64,000 nt of DNA, from the NCBI RefSeq assembly GCF_003014555.1, contig NZ_PYGE01000014.1, positions 81,248-145,247 of the forward strand, written 5' to 3'. Below, one piece after another: positions 36,701 through 44,548 of this stretch. A program made the translations under genes and the position numbers. Origin of the DNA: Haloactinopolyspora alba (GTDB lineage: Bacteria > Actinomycetota > Actinomycetes > Jiangellales > Jiangellaceae). Each line of letters opens with the position of its first letter. The first letter of the stretch is position 1. The notes below the pieces were generated by a model. It worked only from the letters and a program-made list of their open reading frames with translations. It was not told where the DNA came from and ran no database searches.

Positions 36701-37242
36701 GCGCCGGCGCCGACTACGTCCCCCGCGTCGACACTGGCTACCGGTTCCACCCCGCGGTCAGCACCGACTGGGACCTGTGGATGCACCTGGTCGGCGCGAA
36801 CCCGGTGGTCGCCGGTACCGACCAGCTGCTGCGCGCGCTGGAGCTGGTGCGGGGGCAGCCGTTCACCGGGGTGAACCCGCGGCGGTACGCCTGGGCCGAG
36901 AACATCAAGCAGGACATGATCTCCGCCATCGTCGACGCCGCGCACGAGCTCGCCCGGCGCGGGCTCGAGGCCGGCGACGCGCATCTCGCCCGCAAGGCCG
37001 CGACCATCGGCCTGCAGGTCGAGCCCGGCATGGAGGTGCTCTGGCGAGACCGGATCAAGGCGGAGCACATGGCCGGGAACCGCGCCGGCATCACCGACGC
37101 GGTCGCGCGCGTGACGGCCATCAGCGACGACCTCGGCGACGAGCTCGAGCAGGCCACCGTCAACCTGATCAACCAGGTCGGGCTGCGCGCGTCCGGCGAC
37201 GTGGCCGAGTCGACGGGCGCGGAGCTGTCCGGTCAGTACTAG
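33799..37242 (+). CDS. membrane-tethered LysM-SARP/BTAD regulator
   Basis: This 1147-residue protein has a basic N terminus, three membrane helices (about 16-42, 72-97, 113-135), and two extracytoplasmic LysM domains (about 195-252, HVVRSGESLWRIAEEQLGDG; about 283-339, HIVAEGDTLWDIAEQRLGDG). A Pro/Glu/Asp-rich linker leads to a fourth helix (about 453-471) and a basic stop-transfer. Inside are a domain of about 350 residues, a SARP-type winged helix (about 895-984; KYRQLTEIAAYIALQPGLSH, NTRNTAISKLRRWFG, DTGYRFHP) and a BTAD helical domain to about 1135. The topology puts peptidoglycan-binding LysM outside and a putative DNA-binding region inside. The GTG follows GAGGAG, 9 bases after the TadG-like stop, so it is the last gene of the tad operon. 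Confidence 0.85.
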   Translation: MSTRAAQPHRPRRAVSVVRGLLALVAIVVLLVGIPAALVAIAGPPLPDSMPSWADIRSALTSPGDGTVFLGALVVLAWLGWAGFAIGVLVEVPAAFRGRRAPQLPVVRFQQRAAAGLVTAVAALFVAGPVGVATAGTMPPDSAGQPSAPATSSSASATADPGPGTGTGARTDSGTGARTAANNAASPSAPAAPTRQHVVRSGESLWRIAEEQLGDGARWTEIAELNYGVEQPGGGALDRTHWLDPGWRLSLPAATGDQTGAAVPAADTSSPDTPAADSARSSTHIVAEGDTLWDIAEQRLGDGARYPELVEASRDTVQPDGRQLRDPDVILPGWKITVPGTGAPVSEPPAAQQPDDTRPQQPEQPAPEEPPAAEQNPPAEDEPPASEDTGAGDTDTENTGAGDTGAEERPPADDAVPDENDVPAGGDAEGEVGADADAATAASGDADFPVRTAAGVGSLLAAGVLAYLAAKRRGQQRRRRPGERIAKPTSAAAVAERDLRTVTDPMSVEHVDVALRELAVSCARRGVALPPLRVARLTSEQFELYLTEPASLPSPFVATDQEHVWFLPAGARAELDATEIAEVAAPYPSLVTVGHGPENGHLLLDLERLGTLAVTGPPERTRAVMAALAVELATSPWADDAQVTLVGTSPELADGLDTGRVRHLDAVDPLLDELAGRAEADRLALHRSGAASLDDARARGVAAAAWTPEIVLLAEPLTPEQHRRLDELVDTVPRVAVAAVTHEGSAGRDHDGWSLELSPTDADLATLLPVGVDLSPQRLDHEQYRRILGLLGIAEQPATAQRSAPPREHPRPGATTGTVQPDAGTSAFDNPAGAPLLADLPDGEEPEAPPTGAPPAAAPAGPADPADPAGPSAVPDVIDAGAVPVRTEPPSSDGPTIMLLGPVEVENAEGPVEQSKYRQLTEIAAYIALQPGLSHTALDEAIWPGSRVTQNTRNTAISKLRRWFGSDGAGADYVPRVDTGYRFHPAVSTDWDLWMHLVGANPVVAGTDQLLRALELVRGQPFTGVNPRRYAWAENIKQDMISAIVDAAHELARRGLEAGDAHLARKAATIGLQVEPGMEVLWRDRIKAEHMAGNRAGITDAVARVTAISDDLGDELEQATVNLINQVGLRASGDVAESTGAELSGQY

Positions 37243-37315
37243 TACTCAGCTGTAGATCGTGATCTTTCGTCGCCGGTCCCGGCCGAGTCGGATGTGCCGT
37301 CTTCGTGTTCGAAGG

Positions 37316-37352
37316 GGTGACATGCGTGGCAACTCTTGCCCCTCATGTCACC
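37316..37352. repeat. inverted repeat downstream of tad operon
   Basis: GGTGACATG (37316-37324) and CATGTCACC (37344-37352) form a 9-bp stem over 19 bases. It lies about 75 bases beyond the end of the tad operon and just beyond the decayed SnoaL-like gene on the opposite strand, so it could serve as a terminator for either or be a mobile-element trace. A 12-bp palindrome AGTACTAGTACT spans the operon's last stop codon (37235-37246). The rest of 37243-37430 shows no gene. Confidence 0.4.
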
Positions 37353-37429
37353 GCCTTCTGACAACGAGGCTTGCCACTACGTCCCGGGCCACTACCAAGC
37401 ATGAGCAGCGGCGCGGTCGGAGGCGCACA

Positions 37430-37714
37430 GGCTCAGAAGGACGGATCTGCTCGGGTACGAGCCCGGCCTGACGGAGTAGGCCGTACAGATCGGTCTCCCC
37501 CCAGAACTCGACGATCCGTCCATCCTCGAGTCGGTAGGACTTGATGCCCCTCAGGGTGATGCCGTCCCCGTACGTGCTGCCCCGCGCCGTGCACGGTCAC
37601 ATCATCAGCGACGAGATCCGTCAGCTCAGCGACCTGCCGTGTCTCGAAGACACGAAGGTAGCGCCGGACGATGTCGATGTTTCGCTCGATAGTGGCTTCA
37701 GCCGAGGCAGACAT
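37430..37714 (-). pseudogene. SnoaL/NTF2-like polyketide-cyclase-type gene remnant
   Basis: From the ATG at 37714 the frame reads as the start of a SnoaL-like protein (IERNIDIVRRYLRVFETRQV, ADDVTVHGAGQHVRG). Near 37565 the sense frame is lost, and another frame continues the family's C-terminal signature (GIKSYRLEDGRIVEFWGETD, LYGLLRQAGLVPEQ). The middle of the domain (about 40-50 residues) is missing. Both an internal deletion and a frameshift are therefore present. A functional protein is unlikely. It sits alone between the tad operon and the secreted pair. Confidence 0.7.
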
Positions 37715-37912
37715 GCGGGCACCTTATCCAGGCGCGCGGCGTGAGCGGCCGGAAGCGGCAGCTCCGGCGACGGACGTGCATGGTGTGGGGCTGGTGTCGT
37801 TCCGGGAACGACGGTGCGAGGTACGTGTCGCCATGACGACACCGGCCTCACACACAGCGTCACCGTCTGCCCGCAACCGGACCTAACGGTTCCGATGTCC
37901 GTCCCGGGACCG

Positions 37913-38929
37913 TTACTGGACGAGGACCTGGATCTCTCCCACCGGGACCGGCACGCCGTTCCACGGGCTCTCGAGGGTGTCCGGCACGCCCGGCATCGAG
38001 ATCTGCTCGCCGTCCATGTAGTAGGTGACGTCGTAGACGAGCCGGGCCTGAGCGTTGTACGCGGCGCGTCCTTCGAGGTCGGTGGCGATCTCGTCCGTCG
38101 ACGTCGCGAGGTAGACGTACGTGCAGTCGTCGGTGTCGGCGTCGTCGTCGCACTCGACGGTCGCGCCGCCGTCGCCCGGGTCGAGCTCGACGTGGCTGAA
38201 CGTCCCACGGGCACGCAGGCCACCGGCTTCGCTGCCGACCAGCTCGCCGTCACCGATGCCGTCGACGGCGAAGGTGGTGTCGGCGCCCACGTAGGTCATC
38301 CCGGCGGGTTCGAAGCTCAGCGTGAAGGCCGGGGTCTGCAGTCGGCCCCAGGCCGACCAGATCTGGTCCGGCAGCGAGTCCTTGTACGGCTCGAACCAGC
38401 TGTATCCGCCGTACGGTTCACCTTCCGGCGGCTTGCACTCGTAGTAGGTGAAGATCTCCTTCTCGGAGTCCTGGCCCTTCTCCGGCCACCTGTCCTCGGG
38501 GATCGGCGACGGGAACTCGGCGCGGCACGCGTCCAGCTCGTGCTCGTCGTGGCAGAACTCGGTGTACGGCTTGTTCGACAGGTCGCAGGTCGGTCCCTCG
38601 GGCTCGCCCTCGCCCTCGTCGCCGTCGTCATCGTCGTCGCCGGGCGACTCGCAGATGTTGACGTACTGGTGCACGCCGGGCAGGACCTCGACGAGGGTCC
38701 AGCAGTCCGAGGCGGCGTCGACCTCGGAACCCGGCGGCGGCGTGGCGTCGAGCACCGCTTCCGGGGTGGACGACAACGTGGGCGTGGCCGTCGGCGAGTT
38801 GAACTGTCCCGGGGTCTTGCCCGGCTCCTGTCCGTCGGCGACCGCTACCGCCGACGAGGCCGCCAGGGCGGTGACGGCTCCGGTCGCTGTCGCCGCCACC
38901 AGCCGGCCGATCCGCGCGAACCTCAGCAT
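37913..38929 (-). CDS. secreted acidic protein of unknown function
   Basis: This 338-residue protein has a signal peptide (residues 1-30, IGRLVAATATGAVTALAASS, then AVADG). An acidic, cysteine-containing mature part follows: CDLSNKPYTEFCHDEHELDACRAEF has several Cys that could pair, with a run of Asp/Glu at about 95-110. The ATG at 38929 follows GGAGGGACG. It overlaps the stop of the upstream lipoprotein gene as ATGCTGA, so they are co-translated. The C-terminal domain is beta-rich. No family recognised; cell-surface or pilus-associated function is only suggested by neighbours. Confidence 0.8.
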   Translation of the reverse strand: MLRFARIGRLVAATATGAVTALAASSAVAVADGQEPGKTPGQFNSPTATPTLSSTPEAVLDATPPPGSEVDAASDCWTLVEVLPGVHQYVNICESPGDDDDDGDEGEGEPEGPTCDLSNKPYTEFCHDEHELDACRAEFPSPIPEDRWPEKGQDSEKEIFTYYECKPPEGEPYGGYSWFEPYKDSLPDQIWSAWGRLQTPAFTLSFEPAGMTYVGADTTFAVDGIGDGELVGSEAGGLRARGTFSHVELDPGDGGATVECDDDADTDDCTYVYLATSTDEIATDLEGRAAYNAQARLVYDVTYYMDGEQISMPGVPDTLESPWNGVPVPVGEIQVLVQ

Positions 38930-39480
38930 GTGATCGTCCCTCCTGCGTCCACCGGCGAACCGATGAGCCACGTGCCGCCCTGCTTGACCACGTCGAACTT
39001 CACGGGATGCGGTTGCTGCTGGTGATCCGGCGGTGGCAACGTTCGGCCCTGCACCACGGCGCGCCACTCGGACTCGTCGACACACGCGGCGACCGTCGCC
39101 GCCCCGTCGTCGAGTGTGACCTCGACATCGCTGATGACCGGATCACCGACCCGGACCAGACCCTGCCGTGCGTATCGCTCGGCCACGGCAACATTCTGCT
39201 GGATCTGCGCATCGGTCGCGACGCCTTCGAACAACTCCGCGGGATCGCCGGAATCACCGCGCTGAGCGCGTGCCACCGCGTCCCAATAGGCCGAGAAGGC
39301 CGCCTCGATCCGTGTGACAGGGGTGTCCGAGGTCGTGGTGGCTGAACTCGTCCGGACGCCGTCCGGTTCCGTACGCTGCTGGTCGGCGCCGTTGGCCGCA
39401 CTGCAGCCGGAGCCGACGAAGCCGAGGACGGCGATGCCGACGAGTGAGCACCGACTCGCCCGGGGATGCGAGCCGTTCAT
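38923..39480 (-). CDS. lipoprotein with NTF2-like domain
   Basis: This 185-residue protein has a signal peptide ending in a lipobox (LGFVGSGC), then a Thr/Ser linker and a domain of about 120 residues starting TRIEAAFSAYWDAVARAQRG, typical of small actinobacterial NTF2-like lipoproteins. The ATG at 39480 is chosen so the signal peptide begins the protein; a longer frame to 39543 would bury it. It is coupled to the secreted protein downstream. Confidence 0.8.
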   Translation of the reverse strand: MNGSHPRASRCSLVGIAVLGFVGSGCSAANGADQQRTEPDGVRTSSATTTSDTPVTRIEAAFSAYWDAVARAQRGDSGDPAELFEGVATDAQIQQNVAVAERYARQGLVRVGDPVISDVEVTLDDGAATVAACVDESEWRAVVQGRTLPPPDHQQQPHPVKFDVVKQGGTWLIGSPVDAGGTITC

Positions 39481-39724
39481 GCTGGGACGATAGCCAGCAT
39501 CGTCGGTCGGAGCAATACATCGTCCATGAACGCGTAGTGACATCGGAATTCACGAGATTTCCTCGGTCAGCGGCCGGAACGGCACCACGCGCGAGGCTCC
39601 GGTACACCGGCCGCAGTGGGTAGACTCACGACCGGGCCGCGGTTGGCGCAGGCTCGGGCGGCACGACGCCGTCGTCGGTGTGCGCCGATCGGTCGATCAC
39701 GGCTCAGGGAGGAACACGCCGCGG

Positions 39725-40861
39725 ATGACTTCGCTTCGCTACCAACTGGGCGACACCGGACCGGCGATCGCGGAGATACGCTCCAAACTCACCCAGCTCG
39801 GTCTCCTGGACGACACCGCGCCGGGCCCGGAGACGTTCGACGAGGACGTCGACCGTGCGGTCCGGCATTTCCAGCAGGAGCGCGGGTTGACGGTGACCGG
39901 AACCGTCGACGCGACAACGTACCGGGTGCTCGACGAGGCGCGATGGCGTCTCGGCGACCGGCTGCTGTCGTACGTCGTGACGAACCCGCAGGCCGGTGAC
40001 GACGTCATCGCGCTGCAGCGGCGGCTGTCCGAGCTCGGCTTCGACGTGGGGCGTGTCGACGGGGTGTTCGGAACGCGTACCGGCGACGCCGTCCGGCAGT
40101 TCCAGCGCAATGTCGGCATTCCGGCCGACGGCACGTGCGGCCCGAGCACGTTCAAGGCGCTCGGCCGGCTGGCTCCCATCGTCACCGGCGGACGGCCCGA
40201 CAACCTCCGCGCCTCCGAGGCCCTGCGCCAGGCCGGCAAGCGGCTGCCCGGCAAGGTCGTCGTCATCGACCCGGGCCACGGCGGGGCCGATCGCGGCAAC
40301 TCCGGAGACGGGTTCGACGAGGCGTCCGTGGTCGAAGACCTCGCCGCCCGCATCGAGGGCCGGCTGACGGCCACCGGCGTACAGACCTACCTGACCCGCG
40401 GTCCGGGCGCGGAGGCGTCGCCCACGGAGTCCGAGCGCGCCGCGTTCGCCAACGACACCGACGCGAACCTGCTCATCTCGCTGCACGTCGACGCGCACGA
40501 CAATCCCGAGGCGTCCGGCGTGGCCACCTACTACTACGGCGGCCACCAGCCGGGAACCACCAGCGCCATCGGCGAACAGTTCGCCGGGCTCGTGCAACGC
40601 GAGGTCGTCGCCCGCACCGACCTGGTCGACTGCCGCAGCCACGGCAAGACGTGGGACCTGTTGCGTCATGCCCGGATGGCCGCCGTGCGTATCGAGCTCG
40701 GCTACCTCACCAACGAGGGTGACGCGGCCCGCCTCGCCGACCCGGACTTCCGCGACGTGGTGGCCGAAGCCGTGGTCATCGCGATCCAGCGGGTGTACCT
40801 GCCGTCCAGCGAGGACGCCGCGACGGGCGCGCTGCGCATCCACGACCTCGCGACTCACTGA
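39725..40861 (+). CDS. cwlM: CwlM-like N-acetylmuramoyl-L-alanine amidase family protein
   Basis: In this 378-residue protein, two peptidoglycan-binding repeats (about 1-65 and 75-145; VDRAVRHFQQERGLTVTG, VRQFQRNVGIPADG) precede an amidase_3 domain. The zinc-ligand and catalytic positions are all present: VVIDPGHGGAD, DEASVVEDLA, ISLHVDAHDN and RIELGYLTNE. No signal peptide is seen. In mycobacteria the equivalent, at the same position between trxA and parB, is a cytoplasmic regulator of MurA rather than a secreted enzyme; the absent signal peptide here agrees. The ATG follows GGGAGG. Confidence 0.88.
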   Translation: MTSLRYQLGDTGPAIAEIRSKLTQLGLLDDTAPGPETFDEDVDRAVRHFQQERGLTVTGTVDATTYRVLDEARWRLGDRLLSYVVTNPQAGDDVIALQRRLSELGFDVGRVDGVFGTRTGDAVRQFQRNVGIPADGTCGPSTFKALGRLAPIVTGGRPDNLRASEALRQAGKRLPGKVVVIDPGHGGADRGNSGDGFDEASVVEDLAARIEGRLTATGVQTYLTRGPGAEASPTESERAAFANDTDANLLISLHVDAHDNPEASGVATYYYGGHQPGTTSAIGEQFAGLVQREVVARTDLVDCRSHGKTWDLLRHARMAAVRIELGYLTNEGDAARLADPDFRDVVAEAVVIAIQRVYLPSSEDAATGALRIHDLATH

Positions 40862-41025
40862 GAACGTCGCGTGGGCCCGCCCCGCCGGTCCTGTCGTGAC
40901 CGCTGAGTGGTATGGATTCGCCTCGTTCGGATTGATAAGGCATCGTTGTCCACTAAGGAGTCCGACGGGCGCAACTTCGTACGCTCTCGTCCCGGGCGTC
41001 AGTCGATCATCGGTGGAGGTGTGAC

Positions 41026-42363
41026 GTGAGCCAGCAGCCAGGCCCCGACCGGAAGACGACTGACGCCGCAGCAGCCACCGGGTCACGGCTCGACTCCTAC
41101 GTCGACCGGTACGCCACGCGCACGCACGGCATGACGGCGTCGGAGGTCCGGTCGCTGTTCTCGGTCGCGGCTCGGCCCGAGGTCGTCTCACTGGCCGGCG
41201 GGATGCCGAACATCTCGGGGCTGCCCCTGGACGTCGTCGGATCGATGATGCACGAGCTCGTCGACCGACGCGGCATGAGCGCCCTGCAGTACGGGTCCGG
41301 GCAGGGCGACCCGGAGCTGCGCGAGCAGATCTGCACGGTCATGCAGCCCACCGGCATCTCGGCGCACCCGGACGACGTGACGGTGACGGTCGGGTCCCAA
41401 CAGGCGCTCGACCTCGTGACCAGGATCTTCATCGATCCTGGTGATGTCATTCTGGCCGAGGCGCCGTCCTACGTCGGCGCGTTGGGCACCTTCCGCTCGT
41501 ACCAGGCCGACGTGGTGCACGTCGAGATGGACGACGACGGGCTGATCCCGGAACGGCTGCGCGAGGCCATCACGTCCGTGGAGGCCTCCGGGCGGCGGAT
41601 CAAGTTCCTCTACACGATCCCCAACTACCACAACCCGGCCGGCGTGACGCTGACCGAGTCGCGCCGCGCCGAGATCCTGGAGATCTGCCGCCGCGCTGAC
41701 GTGCTCATCATCGAGGACGACCCCTACGGCCTGCTCGGTTTCGACGGCGAGGTGCCGCGAGCGATGCGGGCGGACGACACCGAGCGTGTGGTGTACCTCG
41801 GCTCGTTCTCCAAGACGTTCGCGCCGGGTTTCCGCGTGGGCTGGGCACTGGCTCCACACGCCGTCCGCGAGAAGCTGGTCCTGGCGGCCGAGAACAGCGT
41901 GCTGTGCCCGCCGGCGTTCAGTCAGCTGGCGGTTTCGGAGTACCTGTCCGGTCACGACTGGATGGGCCAGGTCAAGGAGTTCCGCGAGTCCTACCGCGAA
42001 CGGCGCGACGCGATGCTGGACGCGCTCGACGACCTGATGCCCGAAGCCGCGCACTGGACCCGCCCCACCGGCGGGTTCTACATCTGGCTCACGTTGCCCG
42101 AGGGCATCGACGTGAAGGCCATGCTGCCGCGCGCGGTGACCAACCGCGTCGCCTACGTCCCGGGAACGGCGTTCTTCGCCGACGGCTTCGGCTCGCGTTC
42201 CATGCGGCTGTCCTACTGCTACCCCACGCCGGAACGGATCCGCGAGGGTGTGCGGCGGCTGGCCCAGGTGGTCGAGCAGGAGATGGAGCTGCGCGCGACG
42301 TTCGGAGCCTGGGCGTCCCCACGGCGTCCGGGGCTCGACGGTCCCGCACCCGACCAGAGCTAG
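41026..42363 (+). CDS. class I PLP-dependent aminotransferase (LysN-like)
   Basis: This 445-residue fold-type I aminotransferase has the Schiff-base lysine in GSFSKTFAPGFRVGW, the substrate/PLP motif IPNYHNPAGVT, an Asp in IIEDDPYGLL, and an N-terminal GGMPNISGLP typical of the MocR-related and 2-aminoadipate transaminase group. No winged-helix is fused, so it is an enzyme rather than a MocR regulator. The GTG follows GGTGGAGG. It is 15 bases upstream of ddl and may supply or recycle an amino acid for wall synthesis; the substrate is not deducible. Confidence 0.88.
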   Translation: MSQQPGPDRKTTDAAAATGSRLDSYVDRYATRTHGMTASEVRSLFSVAARPEVVSLAGGMPNISGLPLDVVGSMMHELVDRRGMSALQYGSGQGDPELREQICTVMQPTGISAHPDDVTVTVGSQQALDLVTRIFIDPGDVILAEAPSYVGALGTFRSYQADVVHVEMDDDGLIPERLREAITSVEASGRRIKFLYTIPNYHNPAGVTLTESRRAEILEICRRADVLIIEDDPYGLLGFDGEVPRAMRADDTERVVYLGSFSKTFAPGFRVGWALAPHAVREKLVLAAENSVLCPPAFSQLAVSEYLSGHDWMGQVKEFRESYRERRDAMLDALDDLMPEAAHWTRPTGGFYIWLTLPEGIDVKAMLPRAVTNRVAYVPGTAFFADGFGSRSMRLSYCYPTPERIREGVRRLAQVVEQEMELRATFGAWASPRRPGLDGPAPDQS

Positions 42364-42378
42364 AAGGGCTTGGAGCAC

Positions 42379-43344
42379 ATGAGCGACCTCGGCCGTGTCG
42401 TCGTTCTCGCCGGCGGTCTGTCCCACGAGCGTGACGTCTCGTTGCGATCGGGCCGGCGCGTCAGCGAGGCCTTGCGCGAGATCGGCGTCGACGTCGAGCA
42501 GCGCGATGCCGACAGCGAGCTGCTGTCGGCGTTGCGTGCTGATCCACCGCACGTGGTGCTTCCGCTGCTGCACGGCGCCCAGGGCGAGGACGGCGCCATT
42601 CAGGAGGTTCTGTCGCTCGCGGGCCTGCCGTACGTGGGCTCGTCGGCCGCCGCCTGCCGGCAGGCCTTCGACAAGCCGGTGGCGAAGTCGGTCACCGAAC
42701 GTGCGGGACTGTCCACGCCGGCGGCGGCGGTGCTGCCGCAGTCGACGTTCCGTGAGCTCGGCGCGGCGGTGCTGCTGGATGCGCTGATCAGCCGGCTCGG
42801 GCTGCCGGTCGTCGTCAAGCCCGCACGTGGTGGCTCGGCGCTCGGCGCGACGGTCGTCCGTTCCGGTGACGATCTGCCCGCGGCGATGGTCGAATGCTAC
42901 GCCTACGGCGAGGCGGCGCTCATCGAGCAGTGGATCGACGGCACAGAGGTCGCCGTCTCGGTCGTCGACACCGGCGGCGGCCCGCGGCCGCTGCCGGCGG
43001 TCGAGATCGTGCCGGAGTCCGGCACGTACGACTACCACGCCCGCTACACCGCCGGGACCACCGAGTTCTTCGTTCCGGCACGGCTGCGGCCGGAGACCTC
43101 GGACACCGTGGCCGACGCCGCGGTGACTGCCCATCGCGCACTGGGCCTGCGGGACATGTCCCGCACCGATCTGATCGTCGACGGTCACGGCCGGGCCTGG
43201 CTGCTCGACGTCAACGTTGCACCCGGAATGACCGAGACGTCGCTGCTGCCGCAGGCCGCGCACGCCGGCGGCCTCGATCTCGGCGTGCTCACCCGCGAGC
43301 TGTTGGCTGCCGCGGCCGGGCGCGGCCACACCGACCGGGTCTGA
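42379..43344 (+). CDS. ddl: D-alanine--D-alanine ligase
   Basis: This 321-residue ATP-grasp enzyme joins two D-Ala for the peptidoglycan stem. The N-terminal motif is LAGGLSHERDVSLRSGRRV, followed by LLHGAQGEDGAIQ, the ATP-binding PVVVKPARGGSALGATVV, and the metal motif LLDVNVAPGMTETSLLPQAA. Ddl has Glu more often than Asp before the Val-Asn pair, so LDVN is a mild variant. The ATG at 42379 is chosen; a TTG three codons earlier is possible. Confidence 0.85.
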   Translation: MSDLGRVVVLAGGLSHERDVSLRSGRRVSEALREIGVDVEQRDADSELLSALRADPPHVVLPLLHGAQGEDGAIQEVLSLAGLPYVGSSAAACRQAFDKPVAKSVTERAGLSTPAAAVLPQSTFRELGAAVLLDALISRLGLPVVVKPARGGSALGATVVRSGDDLPAAMVECYAYGEAALIEQWIDGTEVAVSVVDTGGGPRPLPAVEIVPESGTYDYHARYTAGTTEFFVPARLRPETSDTVADAAVTAHRALGLRDMSRTDLIVDGHGRAWLLDVNVAPGMTETSLLPQAAHAGGLDLGVLTRELLAAAAGRGHTDRV

Positions 43345-43370
43345 AACGCCGCGACAACCGACGCTGCCCG

Positions 43371-43402
43371 GACCGGCTCAGTGCGCTTCGGCCGAGCCGG
43401 TC
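43371..43402. terminator. bidirectional hairpin between ddl and parB
   Basis: GACCGGCTC (43371-43379) pairs perfectly with GAGCCGGTC (43394-43402) over a 14-base loop. It lies in the 97-base convergent gap between ddl (+) and parB (-), the expected place for a shared terminator. Confidence 0.6.
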
Positions 43403-43441
43403 CCACTCGGTGACGCGACGGCCGACGGCACCGCGAGCCGG

Positions 43442-44548
43442 TCAGTTCGTTTCACGTGAATCCAGATCGGATTCCGTTTCACGTGAATCGAGGGAGTCGC
43501 GGCCGGGGACGTTCATGGTCGGACCGATCGTGCTGACGATCCGTTCGAGGTCGTCGATGCTCGCGAACTCGATGGTGACCTTGCCCTTGCTCCGCCCGAG
43601 ATCGACCCTCACCCGGGTGTCGAGCCGCTCAGACAGGGCGTCCGCGATGTCGGACAGCCGTGGCGCGACCGGCTTGGCCGAGTTCTTGGAGTTGCGCGAC
43701 TTCGTCGGCGTCTCGCCGTCGCCCATCGCCACGATCTCCTCCACCGACCGGACGCTGAGCCCTTCGGCGACGATGCGCTGAGCCAGCCGCTCCTGCTCCG
43801 GCCCCTCGGACACCCCCAACAACGCCCGTGCGTGCCCGGCCGACAGCACGCCGGCCGCGACCCGCCGTTGCACCAGCGGCGGCAGCTTGAGCAGCCGTAG
43901 CGTGTTGGAGATCTGCGGGCGGCTGCGCTTGATGCGCACCGCCAGTTCGTCGTGCGTGCAGCCGAAGTCGTCCAGCAACTGCTGGTATGCCGCGGCCTCC
44001 TCGAGCGGATTGAGCTCGCTGCGATGCAGGTTCTCGAGGAGCGCATCGCGCAGCATGTCGTCGTCGCGCGTCGTCCGCACGATGGCCGGGATCGTGGCGA
44101 GGCCGGCCTCGCTCGTCGCGCGCCACCGCCGCTCCCCCATGACGAGCTCGTATCGGCCGTCACCGAGCTCACGGACGACGATCGGCTGTAGGAGGCCGAT
44201 CTCCCGGATCGAGGACGCGAGCTCGTTCATCGCGTCCTCGTCGAACACCTGGCGCGGCTGCCGCGGGTTCGGCGTGATCGCGTCGACCTCGACCTCGGCG
44301 AACCGCGCGCCCTGGACCGGCAGGAGATCCGCACCGTCCGGTGCGTCTCCGGTGGGGACGTCTCCAGCCGGAGCGTCGGTCACGGTTTCACGTGAAACCG
44401 TTTCGGCGGCCCCGTTGCCGTTCGGCGGCTGCTGGTCCGGGAAGTAGACATCCACCGGGGAGTGCCGGCCCGCGCCCGCGTCGTTCGGTGCCTCGGTCGG
44501 AATGAGCGCACCCAGACCACGCCCGAGTCCCCGACGCTTCTCAGCCAT
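43442..44548 (-). CDS. parB: chromosome partitioning protein ParB
   Basis: This 368-residue CTP-dependent parS-binding clamp has the N-terminal ParA-stimulating segment [14 protein letters not shown], a disordered linker, and the CTP-binding patch ([27 protein letters not shown]). The helix-turn-helix region is [19 protein letters not shown] plus [11 protein letters not shown], and a C-terminal dimer domain ends the fold ([16 protein letters not shown]). The ATG at 44548 overlaps the parA stop (ATGGCTGA). Three parS-like sites lie inside this gene and encode SRET peptides, one in the linker and two at the C-terminal tail. Confidence 0.97.
   Translation of the reverse strand: MAEKRRGLGRGLGALIPTEAPNDAGAGRHSPVDVYFPDQQPPNGNGAAETVSRETVTDAPAGDVPTGDAPDGADLLPVQGARFAEVEVDAITPNPRQPRQVFDEDAMNELASSIREIGLLQPIVVRELGDGRYELVMGERRWRATSEAGLATIPAIVRTTRDDDMLRDALLENLHRSELNPLEEAAAYQQLLDDFGCTHDELAVRIKRSRPQISNTLRLLKLPPLVQRRVAAGVLSAGHARALLGVSEGPEQERLAQRIVAEGLSVRSVEEIVAMGDGETPTKSRNSKNSAKPVAPRLSDIADALSERLDTRVRVDLGRSKGKVTIEFASIDDLERIVSTIGPTMNVPGRDSLDSRETESDLDSRETN
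43449..43460. promoter_or_regulatory. parS-like site 1
   Basis: GTTTCACGTGAA followed by TC matches the GTTTCACGTGAAAC palindrome at 13 of 14 bases. It overlaps the last codons of parB. Confidence 0.75.
43476..43487. promoter_or_regulatory. parS-like site 2
   Basis: GTTTCACGTGAA followed by TC, again 13 of 14, lies 27 bases from site 1. It is also inside the parB 3' end. Confidence 0.75.
44384..44399. promoter_or_regulatory. perfect parS site 3 inside parB
   Basis: GGTTTCACGTGAAACC is a perfect 16-bp palindrome carrying the full parS core. It lies in the parB N-terminal linker coding region. Confidence 0.93.

Noticed and set aside
5583..39724. Active integrative conjugative element
   Set aside because: No relaxase, integrase, excisionase or direct-repeat attachment pair was seen; the only tRNA gene in the window is 23 kb away from the block.
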